From assembly GCA_050180485.1 (NCBI GenBank), contig JBFXED010000008.1, positions 58,445-122,444 on the forward strand: 64,000 nucleotides of DNA, in the 5' to 3' direction. The translations under genes were made by a program, and so were the position numbers. Every line of letters starts with the position of its first letter. Position 1 is the first letter of the stretch. The DNA comes from CADEGL01 sp050180485. GTDB taxonomy: Bacteria; Pseudomonadota; Alphaproteobacteria; CADEGL01. Below are positions 8,556 through 16,952 of the stretch, piece after piece. Under the pieces are notes generated by a model. It was not told the DNA's origin, searched no databases, and saw only the letters and a program-made list of their open reading frames with translations.

Positions 8556-8584
8556 ATTGTTCATGACCTGAACGTGTATGTCAA
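8556..8584 (-). promoter_or_regulatory. Sigma70-type promoter of the nonulosonate operon
   Basis: On the minus strand TTGACA (8579-8584) is followed after exactly 17 bases by AACAAT (8556-8561; 4 of 6 consensus bases). Transcription would start near 8549 and give a leader of about 155 nt before the first start codon at 8392. The operator copy lies inside the promoter. Confidence 0.6.
8559..8573. promoter_or_regulatory. Operator copy GTTCA-N5-TGAAC at the nonulosonate promoter
   Basis: GTTCATGACCTGAAC has perfect 5-bp arms and a 5-bp centre. It occupies the spacer between the -35 and -10 boxes and overlaps the -10 by 3 bp, the position expected for a repressor. The site at 18146 shares 13 of its 15 bases. 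Confidence 0.65.
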
Positions 8585-8642
8585 GCCGGAACGGGGGCCC
8601 GAAATCGCCGGAACCGCAGGATTGGTGGGGCTTTTTTCGGCC

Positions 8643-10244
8643 TTAAGCCGCGTCGTCCTTGGCCTGACGCAGGGCTAGGATTTCGGCTCGCTCGGCGCGG
8701 AGGAACGCGATCATGCCGTCGATAACCGGCTGCTGGCCGGGTTCGGTTGCGATGTCGCGCAATTCGCGCGGGTCCGTGCGGCGGTCGTAGAGCTGTTCCA
8801 CGTCGAGAGCGCGGCCGCGCAGGACGGCCATCATCTTGTGGCTGTCCGTCGTCACCGTGAAATAGATGTCTCGGCGGGCGATGTCGGCGTTGCCATGCCC
8901 ACAATTCTCCGACACGACCCCTTGTCGGCCGCCGCGCAGGGCGCTGATGCCCTTGAAGCTTTGATGCGCCGGCACGTCCAGCGCGTCCAGGAAAGTCGCC
9001 GTCACACCCATGCTGTCGATCATGCCCGTGTCGGCCGGCTGGCGCCGCGTGTTTGCCAGCAGGATCGGCACTTCAATATCCTCATAATGCGTGCGGTAGC
9101 CGATTTCGGACTTCGCGCGCGGGCTTTCGGCGTAATAGAGGCCGTGGTCGCCGGTGACCAGGACGACCGTGCGCTCCATCTGCCCGCTGTGTTCCAAGCT
9201 GCGGATCACACGCCCCAGCAGATCATCCACATACATGACGGCCGTGTCGTAGAGCCAACGGCGCTTGGTGCGGCCGCTCATGCGCCCAGCGAGCCAGCGC
9301 GGCCAATAGCGCAAGCGGTTGATCAGATGCAGCGGCCGGTTGACCGACCGGCAATCGTGTACGTCCATCGTGTGCATGTGGATGAACCAGCGCGCATTTG
9401 CACGCGATTCGATCAGCCGGCACAGGGGGGCAACGATGTCGCCGAAGATCACCGGAAAATGAGACATTGCCAAAAACGGCCATAAGGTCTGCGCGGCCAC
9501 CCAACGGCGCGTGCGCCAACGCACGGACTCCAGCGCACGGTGCCACAACAACCGCACGCGGCCCGGTTTGCGTTCGCCCAGGAAGCGCCAGTAGATGCCG
9601 GGCGCGATGCTGGACAGCTTGGCTAGGATGGCTTTCGAATCTCGCTGCAGCAACGCCCTTTCTGCCGCGCAACCCTTGGCCACGAGTTCGTTGATGTACC
9701 GCAGCTTCGGTGGCCAAATTGATTTGTCGTGGTGGGTGATCATCTCCTCGATGCCATCCAAGAGCAGCGCGACTTCCGCGATGACCTTGTCTTCCGCGCC
9801 GGCGTCGCTCTTCTGCGAAAGCTCGTAGCGCAAGGTGCGGCCGATGCGCTGCTCCAACAGGACTCGAAAGTCGGATGTGGTCTGAACCGTGTCGAACCCG
9901 CGCCCATAGCCCGTAGCCACGCCGAGCTGATTGCAACTCGCGAGGAGGTGCGTTTCGAAACCGGCGTCCCGCAGCGATTCCACGAAGCTTCTCGGCCGTT
10001 CGCGGATACCGTTGTTGTAGCCACCGTGATCGAGCGGGTAGGTGAGCGAAAACAACGACGGCATGACGAACTGCGTTGATTGGGCATTGGTCACGACCTG
10101 GCGCACGAAGCCACGATCGGCGAGACGCGCCAGGTTGGGAACCAAAAAGCGGCGCGCCTCGGGATCGGCCAACACGTCGTAGCGCAGTGCGTCAATCAAC
10201 AGGAACAGCGCGTTCTTGGACTTGGCCAGCATCGAGTCGTTCAT
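8643..10244 (-). CDS. Alkaline-phosphatase-superfamily sulfatase-like hydrolase/transferase
   Basis: A 533-residue protein with the fold signature of the sulfatase/phosphodiesterase superfamily: N-terminal metal Asp in LFLLIDALRYDVL, a nucleophile loop NAQSTQFVMPSLFSL, and the C-terminal metal motif VLVTGDHGLYYAES. The CxPSR formylglycine motif of true sulfatases is absent; a Thr or Ser in the QSTQ loop is the likely nucleophile, as in phosphoglycerol or phosphoethanolamine transferases. There are no clear transmembrane helices, so it appears cytoplasmic. It lies 60 nt downstream of an SGNH-hydrolase gene on the same strand. Role in polysaccharide modification is inferred from context. Confidence 0.75.
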   Translation of the reverse strand: MNDSMLAKSKNALFLLIDALRYDVLADPEARRFLVPNLARLADRGFVRQVVTNAQSTQFVMPSLFSLTYPLDHGGYNNGIRERPRSFVESLRDAGFETHLLASCNQLGVATGYGRGFDTVQTTSDFRVLLEQRIGRTLRYELSQKSDAGAEDKVIAEVALLLDGIEEMITHHDKSIWPPKLRYINELVAKGCAAERALLQRDSKAILAKLSSIAPGIYWRFLGERKPGRVRLLWHRALESVRWRTRRWVAAQTLWPFLAMSHFPVIFGDIVAPLCRLIESRANARWFIHMHTMDVHDCRSVNRPLHLINRLRYWPRWLAGRMSGRTKRRWLYDTAVMYVDDLLGRVIRSLEHSGQMERTVVLVTGDHGLYYAESPRAKSEIGYRTHYEDIEVPILLANTRRQPADTGMIDSMGVTATFLDALDVPAHQSFKGISALRGGRQGVVSENCGHGNADIARRDIYFTVTTDSHKMMAVLRGRALDVEQLYDRRTDPRELRDIATEPGQQPVIDGMIAFLRAERAEILALRQAKDDAA

Positions 10245-10304
10245 AGACGTAAGTCTAGCAGAAGCCTCACCCGTCGTGCCAAAGCATCTCAGGTCGGACG
10301 GTGT

Positions 10305-11432
10305 TCATTCCGCCTTCGGCGCGGCGTCCCGAAAATGCTTGTACATGGAGGTCCTTTCAATGGCCTGCGCGGCCAGCTCGTGGCCCAGGTCGTTCCAATG
10401 TCCGTCATGTGGAAATTCGAAACGACGGCGTTCGCGTGCATAATTCTCGGCAAAGACCGGCTGCAGATCGACCGCCTCGATTCCCCGTACCCGCGCCTGT
10501 TCCATGACGTAGGCACGCATCACGCCCCATGTGCCACGCTGCGCGTCTGGTAACAGGGCTGAGTCGTATATATCCGGCCGCATTCCGTCAAACACCAAGA
10601 TGATTCGGTCGACGCCGACGCCTGTCGCCACGGGCAATTCGTCTAGGAAGCGGTCGACCGCCCAGCGATAATCCGCGAAGGCAGCCTCGCTCGACTCGTA
10701 AGGGACGTTCGAAGACCAACGCTTATCGTTCGCGCCAAGCGATTGAACAGAGAAGTTAAGAAGCTGTTGTACTTTTATGTTGGTGATCAGATACATGGCT
10801 AAGGCGGAATGGCGTAACAGAAGCCGCCAAAAGCCCGGTTCGTAATCCACGCGCCGAAGAACCGCTGTACCGTCAGGCATGCGTTCGAAATGGTGAAAGC
10901 CTGGACTCTGTCCCCGGTGCCATAGGGATTCGTCAAAATCGTTCGCGATGACGTTGATGATGAACGCATCAGGGTGATACTGACGCCGAGCGTAGTCGGC
11001 CCATACGAGATACTGAGGCAATCCCGCGCCCGACGCGGCAAATGTGTAAACGCGCCCACGTCCGCGCAAATCCGCTTCCAATCGTCCCCCTACGGTTTCA
11101 GGAAAGGGAACCATGCCGGCTTCGATATAACTGTCGCCGATGACTGCGATCAGCGGAGTGGAAAGACCCGGGTCGTAATCCTGGCTGTTGATGAACCCGT
11201 CGTTATTCACATGGACCTGGTTGATGGACTCGAAATTCCAGCCCTCGGACCAGGTCGACGTGCGGTTTGGCTGGAATCGAAAAACCGGATTTGCAGCATT
11301 GACTGGCTGTGCGCGCAAACCTTCGTTGACCGGGAGAAACTGGAGGGCGATCTCGGCTACAACCAGTGTTCCGACGATGGAAATGAAAATGGCTGTTAGT
11401 GCCAGAAGTATTTGACGGGCTTTGCCGTGCAT
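10305..11432 (-). CDS. SGNH/GDSL-hydrolase-like membrane-anchored protein
   Basis: A 375-residue protein with one N-terminal transmembrane segment (about residues 8-28) followed by a periplasmic domain. The SGNH blocks are visible: VIGDSYIEAG (nucleophile Ser), VIANDFDES (Asn), and DGHWNDLGH (catalytic Asp/His). Proteins of this type in capsule and EPS clusters are often acyl esterases or acetyltransferase partners. The first gene of a leftward unit with the sulfatase-like gene, it is divergent from the LegB-like gene. Substrate unknown. Confidence 0.72.
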   Translation of the reverse strand: MHGKARQILLALTAIFISIVGTLVVAEIALQFLPVNEGLRAQPVNAANPVFRFQPNRTSTWSEGWNFESINQVHVNNDGFINSQDYDPGLSTPLIAVIGDSYIEAGMVPFPETVGGRLEADLRGRGRVYTFAASGAGLPQYLVWADYARRQYHPDAFIINVIANDFDESLWHRGQSPGFHHFERMPDGTAVLRRVDYEPGFWRLLLRHSALAMYLITNIKVQQLLNFSVQSLGANDKRWSSNVPYESSEAAFADYRWAVDRFLDELPVATGVGVDRIILVFDGMRPDIYDSALLPDAQRGTWGVMRAYVMEQARVRGIEAVDLQPVFAENYARERRRFEFPHDGHWNDLGHELAAQAIERTSMYKHFRDAAPKAE

Positions 11433-11590
11433 TCGACACCTTATGCCGCAGTAGGGCGGATCATTACAAAATCAGCCCTGAGACACCACCCACCAGTCCA
11501 CCGTCTCGCGCGGAAGAACGGGACGGCCTATAGTGGCGATATGCGCCTTTTTTGTGGCGCGGCCTATTCCACTCGGGGAGAATGTGGGTC

Positions 11591-12610
11591 TTGGCCGAAT
11601 CCGATCGCTATAAAGGACGTCGCATCGTCGTCACAGGCGCCGACGGCTTCATCGGTTCCCATCTTGTCGAATCCCTTGTGGCCGCGGGCGCCCAGGTCAC
11701 CGCGCTAGCGTTGTACAACGCCTTCGACCGTAATGGCTGGCTCGACGAACTGCCGGACGACGTATTGGCTTCGGTGCGTATCGCGCGCGGCGACGTGCGC
11801 GACTTTTCGTTCGTCGGCCGTCTTGTTGCGGGCCACGATATCGTTTTCCACTTGGCTGCGCTGATCGGGATTCCCCATTCCTATGCCGCGCCGCAGTCCT
11901 ATGTGGACACCAATGTCACCGGCACGCTGAACGTACTGGAGGCCGCGCGCGTGAACGGCGTCGGCCGTGTGGTTCACACCTCGACCAGCGAGGTATACGG
12001 CACGGCGCTGACGCTTCCCATCGCGGAAAGCCATCCGCTGCAAGGCCAGTCGCCCTATTCGGCCAGCAAGATCGCCGCCGACAAGATGGCTGAGGCCTAT
12101 GCATTGTCCTTCGACCTACCCGTCGTGGTCTTGCGCCCGTTCAACACCTATGGCCCGCGGCAGAGTGAACGCGCCGTGATCCCGACCATCGTGCGCCAGG
12201 CGCTCGATCCTGCTTGCACCGCGATCAAACTGGGGGATCTGACCACCACACGAGATTTCAATTACGTCTCAGACACGGTGGAGGCATTCCTGGCCATCGG
12301 ACGCGCGGCCGAAATCGAGTTCGGCGCGCCCTACAACACCGGCACCGGCCATGCCGTCAGCGTGGCCGACGTATTGGAGCGGGTGCGCGAGCTGACCGGC
12401 ACCAACAAACCCGTCGAAAGCGAGGCCTTGCGTGTCCGGCCCGAACGGTCGGAGGTTCGCACGCTTCTGGCCGATCCAGCGCGCCTCGCGGCCGCGACTG
12501 GCTGGCGCGCGGAAGTTTCGTTGGACGAAGGATTGGATCATGTCGTTGCCTGGTGGCGCGACCGGCTGGCCGGCGGCTCCGTGCGGCGTTCCACGGACTA
12601 CGCGACCTGA
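11591..12610 (+). CDS. legB: NAD-dependent sugar-nucleotide 4,6-dehydratase (LegB-like, extended SDR)
   Basis: A 339-residue extended short-chain dehydrogenase. It has the NAD motif VTGADGFIGSHL, FHLAALIGIPHSY, the catalytic STSEVYGTA and SPYSASKIAAD (Tyr-x3-Lys), LRPFNTYGPRQ and TTTRDFNYVSD. LegB-type enzymes make the 4-keto-6-deoxy-HexNAc nucleotide used by LegC. I prefer the TTG start at 11591: GGGGAG sits 10 nt upstream, whereas the ATG at 11582 is only 1 nt from it. It begins a rightward run of polysaccharide genes and is the missing first step for the leftward legC-neuDBC operon. It could also be another WbjB/RfbB-like dehydratase. Confidence 0.83.
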   Translation: MAESDRYKGRRIVVTGADGFIGSHLVESLVAAGAQVTALALYNAFDRNGWLDELPDDVLASVRIARGDVRDFSFVGRLVAGHDIVFHLAALIGIPHSYAAPQSYVDTNVTGTLNVLEAARVNGVGRVVHTSTSEVYGTALTLPIAESHPLQGQSPYSASKIAADKMAEAYALSFDLPVVVLRPFNTYGPRQSERAVIPTIVRQALDPACTAIKLGDLTTTRDFNYVSDTVEAFLAIGRAAEIEFGAPYNTGTGHAVSVADVLERVRELTGTNKPVESEALRVRPERSEVRTLLADPARLAAATGWRAEVSLDEGLDHVVAWWRDRLAGGSVRRSTDYAT

Positions 12611-12621
12611 TCCGAACGTCC

Positions 12622-13770
12622 GTGCGCACCCTCGCAGCCACTTACCGGATTGCACTTCGCCGCCGTCTTGCTCTCCTGATCAATGGAGAGTTCGATCCGC
12701 ATCCCCCGCCCCCCGCCGGTGCCGAGTTGAGTCCGAGCCTGGCCCATGCGCGCGCTCTCGAGGCGTCGGCCCTGCGCTTATCCTGGTCCCGCGCAGGAAT
12801 TGCCGATCCCCATGCATGGCAACTGCGGGCGCGCGAGAAGCTTCGCACCCTGACCGGCTATCCCGCGAGCCGCGCAGCGCCGGTCGCGCGCAACCGGACG
12901 GACCATCCGCTGCCGGGCGTGCTCAAGCGCCGCCGGGTCTATCTCCGTCTCTGGAACGGTGCGGATGCACCAGTTGACGCGGTCTGGCGCGAGAGCGATG
13001 GCCGGCGCCCCGTGATGATCTGTTTGCAAGGCACCAACTCGGGCTCCCATCTTTCATGGGGCGAGGTCCGGATGCCGCCGGATCCGGCTAAGATCGCGGG
13101 CGGCGGGGACTATGCACGCCAAGCGGCGGCGCGCGGTTACGTCGCGATCTGCCTCGAGCAATCTTGTTTCGGCGAACGCGCCGAACGGCATATAGTGCCG
13201 CGATCGGCCAGCGCCACGATCGACACGGCGAATCACGCGTTCCTGTTGGGACGCTCTCTTCTTGGTGAGCGCGCTGCGGACGTATCTTCGCTGTTGGATT
13301 GGCTGACTGCCGGCGTCGCCGCGCGCGACCTGGGCCTTGCCGTCGATTCCACGAGAATTTTCGTCATGGGAAATTCAGCCGGCGGCTCGGTCGCGCTCCA
13401 TGCTGCTTCCCTCGACACGCGCATCGCGGGCGTATTGGCCAGCGGGTGCGTCGGCTTCGTCCGCGACACGATCGCGCGGCGGCGCGACGATTCGGCCCAA
13501 AACGTCGTGCCGGGCCTTCTGAACTGGCTTGAGATGGATGATGTCGCTGGATTGGTGGCGCCTCGCCCGCTTTTGGTGATCTCGGGCACCCAGGATCACA
13601 TTTTTCCCTTTGCTGGCGCCGCAGCCGTCGTTGAATCGGCACGTGGCGTCTATCGGGCGCTAGGTGCCGACGCCCGTCTCGCCGTTGTGTCCGCGAACGG
13701 ACCCCACCGTTTCTATCCCGATGTGGCATGGCCCGCGTTCGAGAGGCTGGTGGGCGGCACAAGCTCCTGA
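12622..13770 (+). CDS. Alpha/beta hydrolase (dienelactone-hydrolase/abhydrolase_7-like)
   Basis: About 382 residues from a GTG codon 11 nt after the legB stop; no convincing ribosome site is visible, so the start is uncertain. The hydrolase fold is clear: oxyanion region MICLQGTNSG, nucleophile elbow VMGNSAGGSVAL (Ser), acid SGTQDHIFPF (Asp) and a late ANGPHRFYPDVAWP (His). Family members are esterases or deacetylases. Its position between LegB and a flippase-like gene suggests removal of acyl groups from a glycan or lipid carrier, but this is inference. Confidence 0.75.
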   Translation: MRTLAATYRIALRRRLALLINGEFDPHPPPPAGAELSPSLAHARALEASALRLSWSRAGIADPHAWQLRAREKLRTLTGYPASRAAPVARNRTDHPLPGVLKRRRVYLRLWNGADAPVDAVWRESDGRRPVMICLQGTNSGSHLSWGEVRMPPDPAKIAGGGDYARQAAARGYVAICLEQSCFGERAERHIVPRSASATIDTANHAFLLGRSLLGERAADVSSLLDWLTAGVAARDLGLAVDSTRIFVMGNSAGGSVALHAASLDTRIAGVLASGCVGFVRDTIARRRDDSAQNVVPGLLNWLEMDDVAGLVAPRPLLVISGTQDHIFPFAGAAAVVESARGVYRALGADARLAVVSANGPHRFYPDVAWPAFERLVGGTSS

Positions 13771-13825
13771 TATCAAAGACTCCTGCGCCGTCCCGCGGCG
13801 GCGCAACCACCGCCTTGCGGACCAC

Positions 13826-14776
13826 ATGAAGAAGCTCCTGCTGAAAGGCGCGGTTTCGGCCATCCTGATTTGGCTCCTGCTGCGCAATACCAACACCGAT
13901 GCAGTCGTTGCGCAGTTGTTTGACGTCGGCTGGCGCGCGTTCGTTCTCGCGACGGTATTGCTCGCCGCGCTTGCGTTGCCCGCAAACCTGCGGTGGCAGA
14001 TGGTCTTGCGCGCGCTCGGCCGTCGGATTCGATTTGGGCACGGGCTGCGGTTGGTGCTCATCGGGCTTTTTTTCAATCAGGTTCTACCGTCGAATGTCGG
14101 GGGCGATGCGGTCCGCATCTGGCAGATCCGGCGTGACGGCGTCGACCTGCGCACGGCAATCAACAGCGTGGTGATCGACCGGCTGATGGCGCTGGGCATC
14201 CTTTTTCTCATCATCCTCGTCGCGTTGCCGGCGCTGTTCGCCATCATTTCCGGTCCGGTCGCGCGGACGGCTATCGTTCTTCTGGCGGCAGGCGGTCTCG
14301 TGGGATACGTGCTGTTCGCTTTTCTTGGCCGTCTGCCGGAATTCTTCTTTCGCTGGCGTGCCACGAAAGCCATCGCCGCGCTCTCGGCGGACTTCCGCAC
14401 AGTTATATCGTCGCCCCGATTCGGCTCCGCTGCGTTGGCTCTTTCCCTCTTCATCCAGCTCGTCTCGGCGCTCGCCGTTTTCGTGTTGGCCGCGTCGCTG
14501 CAGTACAAGGTTTCTTTGATCGATTGCATCATCCTCATGCCGCCCGTGATCCTCGCGACGGCTATTCCGATTTCGATCGCCGGCTGGGGCGTGCGTGAAG
14601 GCGCAATGGTCGTAGCCTTCGGATATGTCGGCTTGTCGGCCCATGATGCCTTGGCGCTTTCGGTCTTGTTCGGCGCTGCCATGATCTGTGCAGGACTGCC
14701 GGGCGGGCTGGTCTGGATCGCGACGGGCGGGCGTAAACCGCCGCCCGACATTGTGGAAGAAGAGGTGCGGCCATGA
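13826..14776 (+). CDS. Lysylphosphatidylglycerol-synthase-TM / AglD-family membrane protein
   Basis: A 316-residue integral membrane protein starting MKKLLLKGAVSAILIWLLL, with about seven to eight hydrophobic segments. It matches the flippase-like UPF0104 family: FNQVLPSNVGGDAVRIWQ in the second quarter and ISIAGWGVREGAMVV in the last third are the family's conserved loops. Members move or modify lipid-linked intermediates, or act as flippase-like accessory proteins. It overlaps the following methyltransferase-glycosyltransferase gene by 4 nt (ATGA), so the two are translationally coupled. A role with that fused enzyme is inferred. Confidence 0.82.
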   Translation: MKKLLLKGAVSAILIWLLLRNTNTDAVVAQLFDVGWRAFVLATVLLAALALPANLRWQMVLRALGRRIRFGHGLRLVLIGLFFNQVLPSNVGGDAVRIWQIRRDGVDLRTAINSVVIDRLMALGILFLIILVALPALFAIISGPVARTAIVLLAAGGLVGYVLFAFLGRLPEFFFRWRATKAIAALSADFRTVISSPRFGSAALALSLFIQLVSALAVFVLAASLQYKVSLIDCIILMPPVILATAIPISIAGWGVREGAMVVAFGYVGLSAHDALALSVLFGAAMICAGLPGGLVWIATGGRKPPPDIVEEEVRP

Positions 14777-16212
14777 GGGATATCCCCATGTCGTCGCGCA
14801 AGATAGCGATTCATGCGCTGGCCGAGCGGATGGCACCCGAGCGCAGCCGTTGGATCGAGCGCAACGCTTATTTCTACGATTACGACCGCCGTACGATGCA
14901 ATTTCTGATTCCGGCCGGTCTCAAGGTGTTGGATCTGGGTTGCGGAAATGGGGACCTGCTCGCGTCGCTTCAGCCAGCGCGCGGTGTTGGTATTGATTTC
15001 AGCTCCGCCGCTGTGCGGATCGCGCGCGAGCGTCATCCGAGCCTGGAGTTCCGCCAGGCCGATATTGAGGAGGCCACCAGCTACGAGGGGCTCGACGGAC
15101 CGTTCGACGTGGTCGTCCTGTCGGACGCCATTGGCGCCTTGGACGATTGCGAGACGACGCTCCGCCACCTTCATCGGGTGATCGGCCCGCACACGCGGAT
15201 CGTCATCGCCTATTTCGCGCCGGTGTGGGAGCCGCTGCTGAGCGTGGCCGAGCGCCTGGGCGAGAAGATGCCTCAGACCGAGCAGAACTGGCTCAGCACC
15301 GAGGATATCGAGAATCTGCTGACCCTGGCCGGCTTCGAGCCGATTGTGCGCGATTGGCGCCAACTGGTGCCGCGCCGTCTTCTCGGGCTGGGCCCGCTGA
15401 TCAACCGTACCGTAGCGACCCTGCCCGGCATTCGCCGTCTATGTCTGCGCACTTATCTCGTCGCGCGTCCTGCGCCCAAGCCGGCCGCAAGACCGTTGTC
15501 GGCCACGGTGATCATTCCGTGCCGCAACGAGCGCGGGAATATCGAGCCTGCGATCCAGCGCTTGCCGCGCTTCACGGAGGATCTGGAGATCCTCTTCGTC
15601 GAGGGCCACAGCAGGGATGGCACCCTTGAGGAAATCCACCGCGTCATCGCCGCCTATCCGCAATACGACATCAAGGTCCATGTCCAAGACGGCAAGGGCA
15701 AAGGCGATGCGATGCGCAAGGGCTATGCCGTAGCGCGCGGCGATGTGCTCATCATCCTGGATGCGGATCTGACCGTGCCGCCCGAGTGGATTCCCCGCTT
15801 CTATGACGTCATCCAGTCGGGACGGGGTGAATTCGCCAACGGCACGCGCCTTGTCTATCCCATGGAGGCGCAGGCCATGCGCTTCCTCAACATGATCGGC
15901 AATCGTGTGTTCTCGATCCTGTTCACTTGGCTTCTCAACCAGCGCTTCACCGACACGCTGTGCGGCACCAAGGTTCTATCGCGCAAACACTATGATCAGA
16001 TCTCGGCCAACCGCGCTTACTTTGGCGACTTCGATCCGTTCGGCGATTTCGACCTGATCTTTGGCGCCGTGAAGCAGCACCTCAAGGTCGTCGAGGTGCC
16101 AGTGCGTTACGCTGCCCGCACCTATGGCTCGACTCAGATCTCGCGTTGGAGCCACGGCTGGCTGCTTCTTCGCATGGTTGCCTTTGCCTTCCGCAAGCTG
16201 AAGGCGTTCTAG
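14773..16212 (+). CDS. Fused SAM-dependent methyltransferase and family-2 glycosyltransferase
   Basis: A 479-residue two-domain protein. Residues about 45-200 are a class I methyltransferase: VLDLGCGNGDLLASL (SAM loop), GVGIDFSSAAV and VVVLSDAIGALDD. Residues about 240-460 are a GT2 domain of the dolichyl-phosphate-sugar-synthase kind: SATVIIPCRNERGNIE, FVEGHSRDGTLEE, DGKGKGDAMRKGYAVARGD and the metal motif LIILDADLTVPPE, then TDTLCGTKVLSRK. Such GT2 enzymes charge polyprenyl phosphate with a sugar. The gene is coupled to the flippase-like gene upstream, fitting a lipid-carrier pathway. There is no stop or frameshift between the domains. Confidence 0.85.
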   Translation: MRDIPMSSRKIAIHALAERMAPERSRWIERNAYFYDYDRRTMQFLIPAGLKVLDLGCGNGDLLASLQPARGVGIDFSSAAVRIARERHPSLEFRQADIEEATSYEGLDGPFDVVVLSDAIGALDDCETTLRHLHRVIGPHTRIVIAYFAPVWEPLLSVAERLGEKMPQTEQNWLSTEDIENLLTLAGFEPIVRDWRQLVPRRLLGLGPLINRTVATLPGIRRLCLRTYLVARPAPKPAARPLSATVIIPCRNERGNIEPAIQRLPRFTEDLEILFVEGHSRDGTLEEIHRVIAAYPQYDIKVHVQDGKGKGDAMRKGYAVARGDVLIILDADLTVPPEWIPRFYDVIQSGRGEFANGTRLVYPMEAQAMRFLNMIGNRVFSILFTWLLNQRFTDTLCGTKVLSRKHYDQISANRAYFGDFDPFGDFDLIFGAVKQHLKVVEVPVRYAARTYGSTQISRWSHGWLLLRMVAFAFRKLKAF

Positions 16213-16214
16213 GC

Positions 16215-16952
16215 ATGGCCGAGCGTCTGCTCGATGCCAACAAGCGTGCATGGGAAGAGAAACCGTCGCTCCGCACGGTTTACCACGATCTCTATCGCCG
16301 CATCGCGGCATCCTGTGCGGACGGCGCCACGCTCGAGATCGGCGGCGGTACGGGCAATCTCAAAGCCTATGCGCCCCACGTGGTGGCGACAGATATCCAG
16401 AGTGCGCCGTGGCTCGACGCGGTTTGCGACGCGCACGCTTTGCCCTTTGCCGATGGCGTCTTCGCGAACGTGGTGTTGTTCGACGTGCTGCATCATCTGG
16501 CGCGGCCGGCTCTGTTCTTCGCCGAGGCCGAACGGGTGCTGCGTTCGGGCGGCCGGGTGGTGATGGTCGAACCCGCGATTACTCCCATGAGCTGGCCTTT
16601 CTATCATTGGCTACACCCGGAACCGGTGCGCATGGGCGAGGATCCCTTGGCGTCCGGTGCGCCGCCGCCGGATCGTGATCCTTACGATGCCAACCAGGCC
16701 TTCCCATCGCTTCTATTTGGACCGTCGTTCGGAAAGCATGGCGCGCGCTTTCGGGCGATGTTCCCCCGCCTCGTGGTGAAGGCTGTGAAGCCGATGAGCT
16801 TTTTCGCTTACCCGATGACGGGTGGCTTCCGGTCGTGGAGCCTGATCCCACAGGGTGCGGTGGCGCCGACATTGGCCGTGGAACGGCTGCTCGCGCCGAT
16901 CCTCGGATCGCTTTGTGCTTTCCGGGTTCTGGTCGTTCTGGAGCGGAGTTGA
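16215..16952 (+). CDS. Class I SAM-dependent methyltransferase
   Basis: A 245-residue protein starting MAERLLDANKRAWEEKPS, 2 nt after the upstream stop. SAM-binding features are LEIGGGTGNLKAYAP, VVATDIQSAPWLD and VVLFDVLHHLARPA, followed by EAERVLRSGGRVVMVEPAITP, a typical Methyltransf_11 layout. The later part has aromatic-rich stretches (MSWPFYHWLHPEP). It ends one base before the RfaH-like gene, which reads the other way. Most likely it methylates a glycan or glycolipid precursor of this island; the substrate cannot be told from sequence. Confidence 0.82.
   Translation: MAERLLDANKRAWEEKPSLRTVYHDLYRRIAASCADGATLEIGGGTGNLKAYAPHVVATDIQSAPWLDAVCDAHALPFADGVFANVVLFDVLHHLARPALFFAEAERVLRSGGRVVMVEPAITPMSWPFYHWLHPEPVRMGEDPLASGAPPPDRDPYDANQAFPSLLFGPSFGKHGARFRAMFPRLVVKAVKPMSFFAYPMTGGFRSWSLIPQGAVAPTLAVERLLAPILGSLCAFRVLVVLERS

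Noticed and set aside
11433..11590. Search for a further GTTCA-N5-TGAAC operator in the legB/SGNH divergent gap
   Set aside because: No copy was found there, nor before sxtJ or the sulfatase-like gene, so the rightward genes may not share the control.
12214..12621. Upstream extension of the alpha/beta hydrolase into legB
   Set aside because: This part is an out-of-frame reading of the dehydratase gene and has no similarity to the hydrolase fold.
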